Origin: CAAGNP01 sp045603545
GTDB lineage: Bacteria; Bacteroidota; Bacteroidia; Bacteroidales; UBA932
DNA length: 64,000 nucleotides
Assembly (NCBI GenBank): GCA_045603545.1
Contig: JAZUMG010000030.1
Location: 99,066-163,065 of the forward strand
Direction: 5' to 3'
Part shown: piece by piece, positions 53,391-61,879 of the stretch
Position numbering within the stretch: the stretch's first letter is position 1
Layout of the letters: every line of letters begins with the position of its first letter
Translations under genes and position numbers: made by a program
The notes under the pieces: model-generated
What the model was told of the DNA's origin: nothing
The model's input: the letters and a program-made list of their open reading frames with translations, nothing else
Database searches by the model: none

Positions 53391-53474
53391 ACTGTGCGCA
53401 TGATACCACTTTGGAGGTGCTTCTGGATGTGGTCGGTGTGCACAGTCCGGGTTTGTGGGCTTGGACTGTGCGCA
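53391..53474 (+). repeat. Inverted and direct copies of ACTGTGCGCA
   Basis: ACTGTGCGCA occurs at 53391-53400 and 53465-53474; TGTGCACAGTCC at 53437-53448 pairs with GGACTGTGCGCA at 53463-53474 with one wobble, giving a 12-bp hairpin that runs into TTTT. It may terminate the upstream operon. The remaining 300-base gap holds only this and the downstream promoter. Confidence 0.5.
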
Positions 53475-53595
53475 TTTTCGGCTCTGTAGGGCCGATTTTG
53501 TGTCCAGTCCTTTCGTGGCGAGTTATTCATCGTGGTGTGTCTTTGGTGGGACATTTGCTGGGGGAGCCCGTAAGTTTGCGATATTGTAGTGATGC

Positions 53596-53626
53596 TTTGA
53601 TTTTATCGTCAAATAAAATATATTTG
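53596..53626 (+). promoter_or_regulatory. Promoter of the ABC exporter operon
   Basis: TTTG (53596-53599), 19 bases, TATATTTG (53619-53626). It lies 21 bases before the ATG at 53648 and fixes that start; upstream in-frame codons would precede the promoter. Confidence 0.8.
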
Positions 53627-53647
53627 TATGATAAAATTTTTTTGACG

Positions 53648-54568
53648 ATGAATGTGATTGAATGTAAGGGGATCGTCAAGCAGTTCGGTAATTTCAGAGC
53701 TCTTGATGATGTCTCGATAGCAGTCCCTGAGGGTAAGATTTTCGGACTGCTCGGCCCTAACGGTGCCGGTAAGACTACCCTCATCCGTATTATAAATCAG
53801 ATAACCATTCCTGATGCCGGCCAGGTCTATTTCGGCGGAAAAGAGGCACAGCCTGATGATGTATATAACATAGGTTACCTCCCTGAAGAGCGTGGTCTGT
53901 ACAAGAAAATGAAAGTGGGAGAGCAGGCTATGTATCTTGCCCGTCTCAAAGGGATGACTTCGGCTCAGGCTGAGAAGGAACTCAAAAAGTGGTTTGTCAA
54001 ATTCGGTATCCAGTCGTGGTGGGGCAAGAAGGTGGAGGAGCTTTCAAAAGGTATGGCGCAGAAGGTGCAGTTCATCACTACTGTCCTGCATCAGCCCAAG
54101 CTGCTTATCCTTGATGAGCCTTTTTCCGGTTTCGACCCTGTCAATGCCCAGCTTATCAGAGACGAGATCCTGGCCTTGAAAGCAAACGGTACATCCATAA
54201 TACTCTCGACACACAATATGGAGTCTGTGGAGGCCCTTTGTGATGAGATTGCCCTTATCAACAAGTCAAAACTTGTCGTGACCGGTGGCGTGGAGGAGAT
54301 ACGCCGTGAGCACGGACAGAACCAGGTGGAGCTGATATACAGAGGCTCTGAACCTCTTCCTCTCCAGGATTCTGAGCTTGTCATAAATGCTTATGATGAG
54401 GAGTTCAAGGGGAACAGACGTGCCATCATAGAGATGGAACGTGATGTCAAGTCGGGTGCAGTCCTTGCAGATATCCTGAAGCAGACCCAGGATATAATAT
54501 CATTCAAGGAGCTGATTCCAAGTATGAACGATATTTTCATTAAACTTGTAAGTGGGGAGGCTAAATAG
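53648..54568 (+). CDS. ABC transporter ATP-binding protein (NatA-like)
   Basis: A 306-residue ATPase. GPNGAGKTT at residues 36-44 is Walker A, ELSKGMAQKV near 135 the signature motif (degenerate, SKGM for SGGQ, as often in this group), LLILDEPFSGFDP near 152 is Walker B, and STHNME near 185 the switch His. The C-terminal 90 residues form the regulatory extension found in Na+ or drug exporters of the NatA/CcmA type. It works with the permease encoded 1 base downstream. Confidence 0.93.
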   Translation: MNVIECKGIVKQFGNFRALDDVSIAVPEGKIFGLLGPNGAGKTTLIRIINQITIPDAGQVYFGGKEAQPDDVYNIGYLPEERGLYKKMKVGEQAMYLARLKGMTSAQAEKELKKWFVKFGIQSWWGKKVEELSKGMAQKVQFITTVLHQPKLLILDEPFSGFDPVNAQLIRDEILALKANGTSIILSTHNMESVEALCDEIALINKSKLVVTGGVEEIRREHGQNQVELIYRGSEPLPLQDSELVINAYDEEFKGNRRAIIEMERDVKSGAVLADILKQTQDIISFKELIPSMNDIFIKLVSGEAK

Positions 54569-54569
54569 T

Positions 54570-55916
54570 ATGAATATAGGAAAAATAAAATTGGTGGCGG
54601 GTCGTGAATACTCTATCCGCGTAAAGAAAAAATCATTCATTTTTACAACAATACTTACCCCTATCCTCTTTGCGGCTCTGATGATTGTCCCTTCGGTGGT
54701 GATGCTTATGGGTGGTGATGAAGAGGTTCGCAAGGTGATGGTAGTGGACAATTCCGGTGTTGTGGCCCCTACACTTGTAGATACAGAGATTGTCGATTAT
54801 GAGGTGCTTCAAGGGGTCTCTGTCGATTCACTTAAGGCAAATTTTGAAGCTACAGGTGCTTATGCGATTGTAGAGATCTCACAGCTCGATGAGAACAAAA
54901 ATGTGAGCATTACAGCATACTCTGCAAAGCAGATGAATATGGAGCTCAAGTCTTCCATCAAGAGGAGTGCCAATGCAGCATTGGAGGCATACAAGCTCGA
55001 ATCATATGATATTGAGAATCTTGACAAGATACTTGAAGATGTGAAATCGGATGTTGAGCTCTCCGCCTATACCATAGGCAATGATGGTGACGCCAAAAAA
55101 TCTATGGTGGAGATAAGTATGGCTATGTCATACATTATGAGTTTCTTCATCTATATTTTTGTGTTCATGTTCGGAAACATGGTGATGAACAGTGTGATCC
55201 AGGAGAAGTCAAACCGTATTGTGGAGGTTATAGTATCCTCTGTGAAACCTTTTGACCTGATGCTTGGCAAAATTCTGGGTGTGGCAGGTGTAGCGGTGAC
55301 ACAGTTCCTTATCTGGGTGCTACTTACTGTTGTTTTGGTATTCGGCTTCCAAGCGGTAATGGGCCCTGAACTCTTTACAGCGGGTGCTGATCAGATGACC
55401 CAGATGGCAGGTGTGGATGCAGAGGCTATGATGGCTGCAGCTGCTGCCCCAAGCGGACCTTTGGCAGATATCATGGGTGCATTGTCGCAAATCAATTTCC
55501 CTTATATAATAGGATGTTTCCTTATCTATTTTGTATTGGGTTACCTCCTTTATGCAGCTATGTTTGCAGCGGTGGGTTCGGCAGTGGAAAATGAGGCAGA
55601 TACCCAGCAGCTGACATTGCCTATATCATTGCCTTTGATTCTCGGTCTGTTCATTATGCTCCATACCTTTGAACATCCTGAGAGCTCGCTCTCATTCTGG
55701 GCATCAATGATACCTTTCACTTCACCAATGGTGATGCTTGCAAGAATTCCGTTTGAAGGGGCTGTCCCCACTTGGGAACTCTTGCTATCTATAGGTTTGC
55801 TATTCGTGACATTCCTTGCCATTGTTTACCTCTCTGGCAAGATTTACCGTGTAGGTATTCTCATGTACGGCAAAAAGGCCACTTGGAAAGATTTATGGAA
55901 ATGGCTAAAATATTAA
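54570..55916 (+). CDS. ABC transporter permease (NatB-like)
   Basis: A 448-residue ABC-2 type membrane subunit starting MNIGKIKLVAGREYSIRVKK. The first membrane segment (IFTTILTPILFAALMI) is followed by a 140-residue extracytoplasmic loop (to about residue 180) and then five to six segments; FGNMVMNSVIQEKSNRIVEV near 210 is typical for NatB/YhaP. Probably exports a small ion, drug or lipid. Substrate unknown. A GTG 18 bases upstream is a possible but less likely start. Confidence 0.9.
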   Translation: MNIGKIKLVAGREYSIRVKKKSFIFTTILTPILFAALMIVPSVVMLMGGDEEVRKVMVVDNSGVVAPTLVDTEIVDYEVLQGVSVDSLKANFEATGAYAIVEISQLDENKNVSITAYSAKQMNMELKSSIKRSANAALEAYKLESYDIENLDKILEDVKSDVELSAYTIGNDGDAKKSMVEISMAMSYIMSFFIYIFVFMFGNMVMNSVIQEKSNRIVEVIVSSVKPFDLMLGKILGVAGVAVTQFLIWVLLTVVLVFGFQAVMGPELFTAGADQMTQMAGVDAEAMMAAAAAPSGPLADIMGALSQINFPYIIGCFLIYFVLGYLLYAAMFAAVGSAVENEADTQQLTLPISLPLILGLFIMLHTFEHPESSLSFWASMIPFTSPMVMLARIPFEGAVPTWELLLSIGLLFVTFLAIVYLSGKIYRVGILMYGKKATWKDLWKWLKY

Positions 55917-55918
55917 CT

Positions 55919-56665
55919 ATGAAGAGAATATTTGTTGCTTTAGCGCTCTTGGCAGGGGCAATGGCTTCTGCCTCAGCGCAGAATTTTACCTATAAGTGGG
56001 AGAGGGTCCCTATGGACTCTATCTGGATGAAGGAGGGGACATCAAAGGTTGAGGAGATTATCGCCAAATACCAGCCCGGAATAGAAGATCTGATGGAGAT
56101 TATCGGATACTCATCTGAAGAGCTTTCCAAAGGTAATCCTGAGAGCGGTCTCTCGAATCTCGCTGCAGATGCCCTTCTGTATGCAGCGCAGCCACTTTTG
56201 AAGGAGGGTGACAAGGCGTTCGCACTTACCAACTTCGGTGGTATCAGGTCTGATCTCCCCAAGGGGGCAATAAGGGTTTATGATATCTACTCCACATTCC
56301 CTTTTGACAATGCCCTTGTAATAGTGGAGCTTCCAGGGTACCGAGTGCGTGAGATTATGAAGAGTTTTGCAAAAAAAGGTAGGTTTGAAGCCCTTGGAGG
56401 TGTACAGATTGAGGTTAAGGACAAAGGTCTCAAGAAGTGCTATATCGGTGGTGAGAAGCTCAATGACGACAAGTACTACAAACTGGTGACTATTGACTTC
56501 CTTCTTGATGGTGGTGATGCACTCAGCTTGCGCAAGGGTGCCAGGGAGATTGTGATGTCGGATATTTTTGTGAGGGACGGAGTGGTTAAATACATTAAGG
56601 AAAAAACGGAGGCGGGCCACATTTTCAACAATGAGCGTGATGGCCGAATAGTGATCAAAAAATAG
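55919..56665 (+). CDS. 5'-nucleotidase C-terminal domain protein (split UshA, part 2)
   Basis: A 248-residue secreted protein with a signal peptide (cleavage near SASAQ, residue 20). It consists only of the substrate-binding domain of UshA-type 5'-nucleotidases: ESGLSNLAADALLYAA, ALTNFGGIRSDLPKG, and VYDIYSTFPFDNALVIVELPG. It lacks the metal site. The catalytic half is encoded by the next gene, 9 bases downstream, in reversed order relative to the normal single protein. The two must assemble outside the inner membrane to hydrolyse nucleotides. The start 2 bases after the permease stop was chosen because the signal peptide begins there. Confidence 0.85.
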   Translation: MKRIFVALALLAGAMASASAQNFTYKWERVPMDSIWMKEGTSKVEEIIAKYQPGIEDLMEIIGYSSEELSKGNPESGLSNLAADALLYAAQPLLKEGDKAFALTNFGGIRSDLPKGAIRVYDIYSTFPFDNALVIVELPGYRVREIMKSFAKKGRFEALGGVQIEVKDKGLKKCYIGGEKLNDDKYYKLVTIDFLLDGGDALSLRKGAREIVMSDIFVRDGVVKYIKEKTEAGHIFNNERDGRIVIKK

Positions 56666-56674
56666 CAAGGCAAT

Positions 56675-57520
56675 ATGAGAAGAAGATTTATAATAGGTTT
56701 GGCAGCGGCAGTGGCTCTTTTGAGCAGCTGTGCAGGTATGGGGTCCAAAGAGCTTGTGATTCTCCATACAAATGATACCCATTCGCAGATTGAGACTATC
56801 CGTACAGGTCGTGGCAAAGGGCTTGGTGGTGTGGACCGTCGTGCAGAGTATATCGACCAGGTAAGGAGGGATCACAGGAATGTGTTGCTTCTGGATGCCG
56901 GTGACTGGGATCAGGGTACACCTTACTTTACAGTGTTCAAGGGTGATATGGAGATCGAGCTTATGAATGCTATGGGTTATGATGTGGCATGTTTGGGTAA
57001 CCACGAATTCGATAATGGCCAGCAGGAGCTTGCACGCAGGCTTGCGATGGCTGAATTTGATGTGGTGTGTGCAAATTATGACTTCTCTGCTTCTCCTGCA
57101 GGACTCGACAAATATGTAAAACCGTATGTGATTATTAACAAAGGTGGCCTTAAGATAGGTGTTTTCGGCCTCCTTGTAAACATCAAGTCTGTAGTATCTG
57201 CAAAATCACGAGACGCTCTTGTATATAAAGATCCTATAGAGGTATCTAATGAGTTGGCAAAGATGCTTAAAGAGGAACAGAAGTGCGATTTGGTGATAGC
57301 TCTATCACATCTTGGCTACAGTGCTTATAATCCAAAGGCTGCGTCAGACATAAATCTGGCTCAGAATACAAGAAATATAGATATCATCGTGGGCGGTCAC
57401 TCCCACACTTTCCTCAAAGAGGAGAAGATATTCCAGAATCTTGACGGTAAGGATGTAGTTGTCCTACAGGCTGGAGCCCAAGGTGAATATGTCGGCAGAC
57501 TCGATCTGAAATTCGAATAG
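56675..57520 (+). CDS. 5'-nucleotidase catalytic domain lipoprotein (split UshA, part 1)
   Basis: A 281-residue lipoprotein; ALLSSCAGM gives the modified Cys at residue 19. It holds the calcineurin-like metallophosphatase domain: HTNDTHSQ (31-38), DAGDWDQG, GNHEFDNG and GGHSHTF, which supply the dinuclear metal ligands. No C-terminal substrate domain follows. With its partner encoded just upstream it should dephosphorylate extracellular nucleotides. One is a lipoprotein and the other soluble, so the complex would be membrane-tethered. Confidence 0.9.
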   Translation: MRRRFIIGLAAAVALLSSCAGMGSKELVILHTNDTHSQIETIRTGRGKGLGGVDRRAEYIDQVRRDHRNVLLLDAGDWDQGTPYFTVFKGDMEIELMNAMGYDVACLGNHEFDNGQQELARRLAMAEFDVVCANYDFSASPAGLDKYVKPYVIINKGGLKIGVFGLLVNIKSVVSAKSRDALVYKDPIEVSNELAKMLKEEQKCDLVIALSHLGYSAYNPKAASDINLAQNTRNIDIIVGGHSHTFLKEEKIFQNLDGKDVVVLQAGAQGEYVGRLDLKFE

Positions 57521-57554
57521 AATTGCACCGATGGTGGTAGATGTGGATAGTGTG

Positions 57555-58118
57555 CTAATATCCGGTCTTGTAATCTTTAGGGAATTTTGCTCCAAGATCC
57601 ATCTCGTGATATAGCTTCTGGATTCTGGCCAAATCGGCTTTAGCATCGTCGGTAAGTTCGACTTTTTGTCCTCTGCCGACGATTTTTCTTTTCCAGTCGT
57701 AGTAACCCATATAGACGGGTACACCTGCTGTTCTGGCTATAGTGTGGAAGCCGGCTTTCCATTTGGTGACAGCTTTTCTGGTCCCTTCGGGTGCGATAGC
57801 CAGGTGGAAGGTCTCTTCATTCTTGAACGCCTCTACCATTTGACGTACCAGTGATGCTCCACCTTTTCTGGAACGGTCTACAGGGATACCACCCATCCAT
57901 CTTACGATTGGGCCGAGCGGCCAGAAGAAGAACTCCTTTTTTACCATCACTTTGGCATCACCTCCTACTGAACGGTAATACAAATATGAGATCACAAGGT
58001 CCCACACAGATGTATGGGGTACCCCCAGAATTATACATTTCTTCTCTGGGGCCATAGGCTCACCAGCTTTCCAACCGAGTGTTTTAAGGAGAAATCCTGC
58101 GACTTTCTGATTAAGCAT
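57555..58118 (-). CDS. Lysophospholipid acyltransferase-like protein
   Basis: A 187-residue PlsC-like protein. HTSVWD at residues 35-40 is the H-x4-D catalytic motif, IPVDRSRKGG near 77 the second, and IAPEGTRK near 107-114 the third (EGTR). Such enzymes acylate lysophosphatidate or other lipid acceptors at the inner leaflet. It is shorter than typical PlsC, in line with a small group found in Bacteroidota. It starts 2 bases after the topoisomerase gene stops, so they share a transcript. Confidence 0.88.
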   Translation of the reverse strand: MLNQKVAGFLLKTLGWKAGEPMAPEKKCIILGVPHTSVWDLVISYLYYRSVGGDAKVMVKKEFFFWPLGPIVRWMGGIPVDRSRKGGASLVRQMVEAFKNEETFHLAIAPEGTRKAVTKWKAGFHTIARTAGVPVYMGYYDWKRKIVGRGQKVELTDDAKADLARIQKLYHEMDLGAKFPKDYKTGY

Positions 58119-58120
58119 AA

Positions 58121-59968
58121 CTATACGTTTTCTAAGATGATGTCCGAGCGGAGATTTTCACGGACAAAATTTTGTCTTTCAATAGTGTTCTGTCCCATAT
58201 AGAATTCAAGAAGATTGGCGATGTTGTCATCCTGGCTCAGACGGACCTGGTCAAGGCGGATGTTCTCGCCTATGAACTCCTTGAACTCATCAGGTGAAAT
58301 CTCACCGAGACCTTTGAATCGTGTGATCTCAGGGTTGGAGCCGAGCTCTTTTATTGCAGCCAACTTCTCCTCCTCATTGTAGCAGTAGAGGGTGGTCTTT
58401 TTGTTCCTGACCCTGAACAGTGGTGTCTGGAGGATGAAAAGGTGATTCCTCCTGATAAGTTCCGGGTAGAACTTAAGGAAGAATGTGATCAACAGAAGAC
58501 GGATGTGCATACCATCCACATCGGCATCGGTAGCGATGACGATCTTGTTGTATCTCAAATTGTCCAGATCCTCATCTACGTTGAGGGCTGCTTTGAGGAG
58601 GATAAGTTCCTCATTGCCATAAATCTCTTTGTTGCTCTTCTGATATGAGTTGAGGGGTTTGCCACGGAGGCTGAATACCGCCTGTGTGGTGGCGTTGCGG
58701 CTTTTGGTGATAGATCCGCTCGCTGAGTCACCCTCAGTAATGAAAAGGGTAGATTCACCTGCCAACGGATTCTTGGAGTCGCTATAATGTATGCGGCAGT
58801 CGCGGAGTTTCCTGTTGTGGAGACTCGCCTTCTTTACCTTCTCCTTGGTCGATTTCTGAATTACCGAGATAGCTTTTCTCTCCTTCTCCGATTCCTGGAT
58901 CTTTTTCAGAAGGATAGTGGCGGTCTCAGTGTGCTTGTGAAGGTAGTTGTCAAGCTCTTCCTGCACAAAGTCGCCGATAAAATTGCGGACAGTAGTGTCC
59001 TCATTGACCATTTTCGAATTGAGCTTGGTCTTGGTCTGGTTACCGAAGATAGGCTCAATGACGCGGATGCTGATGGCACCCACCATTGACTGGCGGATAT
59101 CTGACGGTTCAAAGTCCTTTTTCAAGTGCTCCTTGATGGTTTTGGCTACAGCCTCCCTGAATGCAGAGAGATGAGTACCGCCCTCGGTGGTGTTCTGTCC
59201 GTTGACAAACGAAGCGATATCTTCGCCGTTGCCGTCACCGTGTGTTATGACCAGTTCGATGTCGTGCCCCACCAGGTGGATAGGTGGATAGAGGGTCTCG
59301 GAACCGAGGTTTTCTGTCACAAGGTCAAGAAGGCCGTTCTTCGATTTGTACTCGGTGCCGTTGAACTTGAGACTCAGGCCGGTGTTCAGGTAGGAGTAGT
59401 TCTTTACCATCTCCTCCACGAACTCTGTATTGTATCTGTATGACGGGAATACCTTGTCGTCGGCTGTATATTTTACAAAAGTTCCGTCTTTCTGTCCGGT
59501 GTTCTCATGGTATCCGCTGTTAAGGAGGTTACCAGCCGAGAACTCTGCCCACTTTGAGCGCCCTTCGCGGAATGACTCGATGTAGAAATATGATGATGTG
59601 GCGTTCACAGCCTTTAGACCCACACCATTAAGACCTACCGATTTCTGGAACACATCACTGTCAAATTTACCGCCTGTATTGAGTTTGCTGGCGCAATCGA
59701 TTACACTCTCGAGTGGAATACCACGTCCATAGTCACGGATGGATACTGTATTGTCTTCAATATCTATCCTGATCTCCTTTCCGTTCCCCTGTGAGAACTC
59801 GTCGATGGAGTTGTCGAGCACCTCTTTTATGAGGATGTAGATACCGTCATCGGGGCGGGAGCCGTCACCAGTGTTGCCGATATACATACCGGGCCTTTGG
59901 CGAATGTGTTCGTTCCACTCCAGCGTCTTGATAGCGTCATCTGTGTATTCCTTGGTAATAGTGCTCAT
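58121..59968 (-). CDS. parE: DNA topoisomerase IV subunit B (GyrB/ParE type)
   Basis: A 615-residue type IIA topoisomerase ATPase subunit. RQRPGMYIGNTG near residue 24, EVLDNSIDEFSQG near 49, DYGRGIPLE near 78 and GLNGVGLKAVNA near 112 form the GHKL ATP site. FITEGDSASGS near 410 and IATDADVDGMHIR near 480 are TOPRIM metal motifs, and RFKGLGE near 560 is conserved. Length is close to ParE, shorter than GyrB. Its partner subunit A is not next to it; an acyltransferase follows instead. AAAGGAGAGG lies just before the ATG, and TAATTTTG promoter 31 bases upstream. Confidence 0.9.
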   Translation of the reverse strand: MSTITKEYTDDAIKTLEWNEHIRQRPGMYIGNTGDGSRPDDGIYILIKEVLDNSIDEFSQGNGKEIRIDIEDNTVSIRDYGRGIPLESVIDCASKLNTGGKFDSDVFQKSVGLNGVGLKAVNATSSYFYIESFREGRSKWAEFSAGNLLNSGYHENTGQKDGTFVKYTADDKVFPSYRYNTEFVEEMVKNYSYLNTGLSLKFNGTEYKSKNGLLDLVTENLGSETLYPPIHLVGHDIELVITHGDGNGEDIASFVNGQNTTEGGTHLSAFREAVAKTIKEHLKKDFEPSDIRQSMVGAISIRVIEPIFGNQTKTKLNSKMVNEDTTVRNFIGDFVQEELDNYLHKHTETATILLKKIQESEKERKAISVIQKSTKEKVKKASLHNRKLRDCRIHYSDSKNPLAGESTLFITEGDSASGSITKSRNATTQAVFSLRGKPLNSYQKSNKEIYGNEELILLKAALNVDEDLDNLRYNKIVIATDADVDGMHIRLLLITFFLKFYPELIRRNHLFILQTPLFRVRNKKTTLYCYNEEEKLAAIKELGSNPEITRFKGLGEISPDEFKEFIGENIRLDQVRLSQDDNIANLLEFYMGQNTIERQNFVRENLRSDIILENV

Positions 59969-59998
59969 ATCCTCTCCTTTGATGTAATTCCAAACGGC

Positions 59999-60006
59999 AA
60001 AATTAG
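59999..60006 (-). promoter_or_regulatory. -7 element of the parE gene
   Basis: TAATTTTG on the minus strand, 31 bases before the ATG and just beyond the terminator of the upstream operon. Confidence 0.55.
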
Positions 60007-60022
60007 GAAGAAAATGGGAATA

Positions 60023-60052
60023 AAAAAAGCCAACCTGAACGGTCGGCTTTTG
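60023..60052 (-). terminator. Terminator of the xer/hpf operon
   Basis: On the minus strand GCCGACC/GGTTGGC (one G-T pair) with a 5-base loop is followed by seven T residues. Confidence 0.88.
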
Positions 60053-60069
60053 TGGAACGAAACTATCTG

Positions 60070-60360
60070 TTATTTGTTGAATCGTTTTTCTTTGGTTTTG
60101 ACAAGCATGTCTTTAAGAAGGTCTGCGCAGTCATTTACTGCATCTTCAAATGTAGCCGCACTACGTTCAACAATCAAATCATCTCCCGGAATAGCAACCC
60201 TGACCTTCACCTTCTTCACGTGGTCAGGTTCTACTGAGAGTGCGACCTCTACTCTGATGATGTTGTCGAAAAATTTCTCCAATTTGCCGAGCTTCTTGTC
60301 GATGAAATCGAGAAGCTTCTGGTCTGCATCAAACTTGAGTGATTGAACTCTGATTTCCAT
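60070..60360 (-). CDS. hpf: Ribosome hibernation-promoting factor, short form
   Basis: A 96-residue HPF/RaiA-type protein: MEIRVQSLKFDADQKLLDFI, KLEKFFDNIIRVEVALSVE and the central VRVAIPGDDLIVERSAATFE-like strand-helix order. It binds the 30S subunit and silences ribosomes in stationary phase or stress. GGAGGT lies 3 bases before the ATG and includes the stop of the recombinase gene, so translation is coupled. Terminator directly downstream. Confidence 0.92.
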   Translation of the reverse strand: MEIRVQSLKFDADQKLLDFIDKKLGKLEKFFDNIIRVEVALSVEPDHVKKVKVRVAIPGDDLIVERSAATFEDAVNDCADLLKDMLVKTKEKRFNK

Positions 60361-60361
60361 A

Positions 60362-61285
60362 TTACCTCCGTTTTTTTGCCCTTGGATGGGCGGTTAAAAA
60401 TGTGTTTTTGAGCTGCTCGAAGGATGTGTGGGTATAAACCTGTGTCGCCGCTAGCGACGAGTGCCCGAGCATCTCTTTTATGCTGTTAAGGTCAGCTCCG
60501 TGATTCATAAGATGTGTGGCGATCGAATGTCTCAGGACGTGGGGGGATTTTCTTCCCGAGAACCCTTCTAACCCACCGAGCTCCTCCTTTACCACTTTAT
60601 CCACAAATCCGGGATAAACAGCTTTCCCTTTGTCTGTTACAAAGAACTTTCCATCTGTCCCCTCTGGAAACTCATCCTTAATTCTCTTCAAATATAATAA
60701 AATTTCCTCACAAATGGAAATCGGGACAGGAATTTCTCTCAATTTATCCCCTTTTCCCACTATTCTGAAAACTTTTCTCCCGCTGTCAAAGTCCCCCACC
60801 TTAAGGGATACTATTTCGCTGCGTCGCATTCCGGTGCCGTACATCACCAGTACCATCATTTTATTGCGCAGCATGTGGAAATCTCCTTCGTGGTCAGGAG
60901 GCTCGGCGAGGTACCTCTCCAATGCCCCTTCGGTGTAGAATTCGGGGAGTCTGGACCCCTCTTTAGGGCGGAAGACCCTCTTGGCCGGGTTGGATTCGAG
61001 GAGCGATGCTGTCATCAGATATGAGCAGTAGCTGCTCAGTGCAGAGAGGCGCAGGTTCATTGAGCGGGGGGAGAGCCCCGATTCAAGCCCATGGGCAATA
61101 AAACCGCGGATATTGTTAGTGGTGAGTGTCCCTATAAGCTCCTCCTGTGGGGTGATGGCGGGATCTGCATCCGGGAGAATGAATGCGTAGAACTCCTCCA
61201 GCGCACTTCTGTACAGGGCTGATGTGCGTGGAGAGTACCTTTTCTGGACCCGTATGTATTCCAAAAATTTCTCTATACAATTCAT
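60362..61285 (-). CDS. Tyrosine recombinase of the XerC/XerD type
   Basis: A 307-residue recombinase. Catalytic residues are visible as R155 (GTGMRRSEI), K178 (VGKGDK), H249 and R252 (HVLRHSIATHL), H275 (LGHSSL) and Y284 (VYTH). The N-terminal SAM-like domain covers residues 1-100. Xer proteins resolve chromosome dimers at dif. The operon with hpf and the position beside rpsU suggest a housekeeping role, and no attachment sites flank it. GGGAGGT precedes the ATG by 4 bases. It starts 76 bases from the divergent rpsU. Confidence 0.92.
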   Translation of the reverse strand: MNCIEKFLEYIRVQKRYSPRTSALYRSALEEFYAFILPDADPAITPQEELIGTLTTNNIRGFIAHGLESGLSPRSMNLRLSALSSYCSYLMTASLLESNPAKRVFRPKEGSRLPEFYTEGALERYLAEPPDHEGDFHMLRNKMMVLVMYGTGMRRSEIVSLKVGDFDSGRKVFRIVGKGDKLREIPVPISICEEILLYLKRIKDEFPEGTDGKFFVTDKGKAVYPGFVDKVVKEELGGLEGFSGRKSPHVLRHSIATHLMNHGADLNSIKEMLGHSSLAATQVYTHTSFEQLKNTFLTAHPRAKKRR

Positions 61286-61298
61286 TTTTACCTCCCTA

Positions 61299-61328
61299 TT
61301 GCAAATTTACAAAAAATATCTACCTTTG
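61299..61328 (+). promoter_or_regulatory. rpsU promoter
   Basis: TTG (61299-61301), 19 bases, TACCTTTG (61321-61328). The next bases GCAGTCC repeat those of the tRNA-fMet promoter. On the opposite strand TAAATTTG (61309-61302) could serve the recombinase gene. Confidence 0.8.
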
Positions 61329-61343
61329 CAGTCCGAAAATAAA

Positions 61344-61353
61344 AAGGAGGTGG
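61344..61353 (+). promoter_or_regulatory. Extended Shine-Dalgarno of rpsU
   Basis: AAGGAGGTGG ends 7 bases before the ATG and matches the 16S rRNA tail almost fully. Most genes in this window have none. In Bacteroidota bS21 helps hide the anti-Shine-Dalgarno, and its own mRNA is known to keep a strong Shine-Dalgarno, consistent with autogenous control. Confidence 0.85.
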
Positions 61354-61360
61354 TAAAAAG

Positions 61361-61552
61361 ATGATCATAGTACCGGTAAAAGAGGGCGAAAACATTGAGA
61401 AAGCGCTTAAGAAATTCAAACGTAAATTCGAGAAAACAGGTATCGTACGCGAGCTTCGCGGCAGAAAAACCTTTGAGAAACCCTCTGTGAAGAAGAGAGC
61501 TCAGCTTCAGAAAGCTATCTACGTACAGCACCTTCATACTAACGAGGACTAA
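61361..61552 (+). CDS. rpsU: Ribosomal protein bS21
   Basis: A 63-residue ribosomal protein: MIIVPVKEGENIEKALKKFK at the start and FEKPSVKKRAQLQKAIYVQ with the basic C-terminal helix. It sits on the 30S platform near the 3' end of 16S rRNA. It is monocistronic, with its own promoter, strong Shine-Dalgarno and terminator. Confidence 0.97.
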   Translation: MIIVPVKEGENIEKALKKFKRKFEKTGIVRELRGRKTFEKPSVKKRAQLQKAIYVQHLHTNED

Positions 61553-61570
61553 TTACGTACCAATACAAAT

Positions 61571-61603
61571 AAAAACCGACTTCATCAGAAGCCGGTTTTT
61601 TTT
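61571..61603 (+). terminator. rpsU terminator
   Basis: AACCG-A-CTTC pairs with GAAG-C-CGGTT around ATCA, with an A-C mismatch; A residues precede and eight T residues follow. Confidence 0.9.
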
Positions 61604-61703
61604 GTTTCAGCTGTGTAGGTCATGTTTTCGTGTTGCCCATGTTGGTCATGCCGTCTATGTCGGACATGTTTCTGTGTCATCATATGATCGTGTCATCATA
61701 TCG

Positions 61704-61735
61704 CCATATCACCATATCACCATATCACCATGTCG
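61704..61735 (+). repeat. 8-bp tandem repeat (CCATATCA)
   Basis: Three perfect units and one degenerate unit (CCATGTCG); similar degenerate words (TCATCATATCG) precede them. Lies in a 390-base gap before the second transposase. Confidence 0.8.
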
Positions 61736-61748
61736 GATTTTGAGATAG

Positions 61749-61853
61749 CTGTTACACATTTTTTACAAAAACTGTCACGGTGGTCCCTGTTTTAGTCCAT
61801 TTATTGCAATTTTGCTTACCACTGTTACACTTTTGTGTCAATTATTGTAACAG
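61749..61853. repeat. CTGTTACA direct and inverted repeats
   Basis: CTGTTACAC occurs at 61749-61757 and again at 61822-61830. The second copy is answered by TGTAACAG at 61846-61853, an inverted pair with a 16-base spacer that itself contains ACACTTTTGTGT. It could be a regulator site or a transposase recognition hairpin next to the RAYT gene. Confidence 0.5.
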
Positions 61854-61879
61854 AAGAAGGGGCTAGTAATACACGCAAC

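Noticed and set aside
53354..53647. N-terminal extension of the ABC ATPase
   Set aside because: The extension precedes an exact-consensus promoter and contains no conserved sequence.
60362..61285. Xer-type recombinase as the integrase of a mobile element
   Set aside because: It is operonic with hpf beside rpsU and has a housekeeping Xer layout; no attachment repeats flank it.
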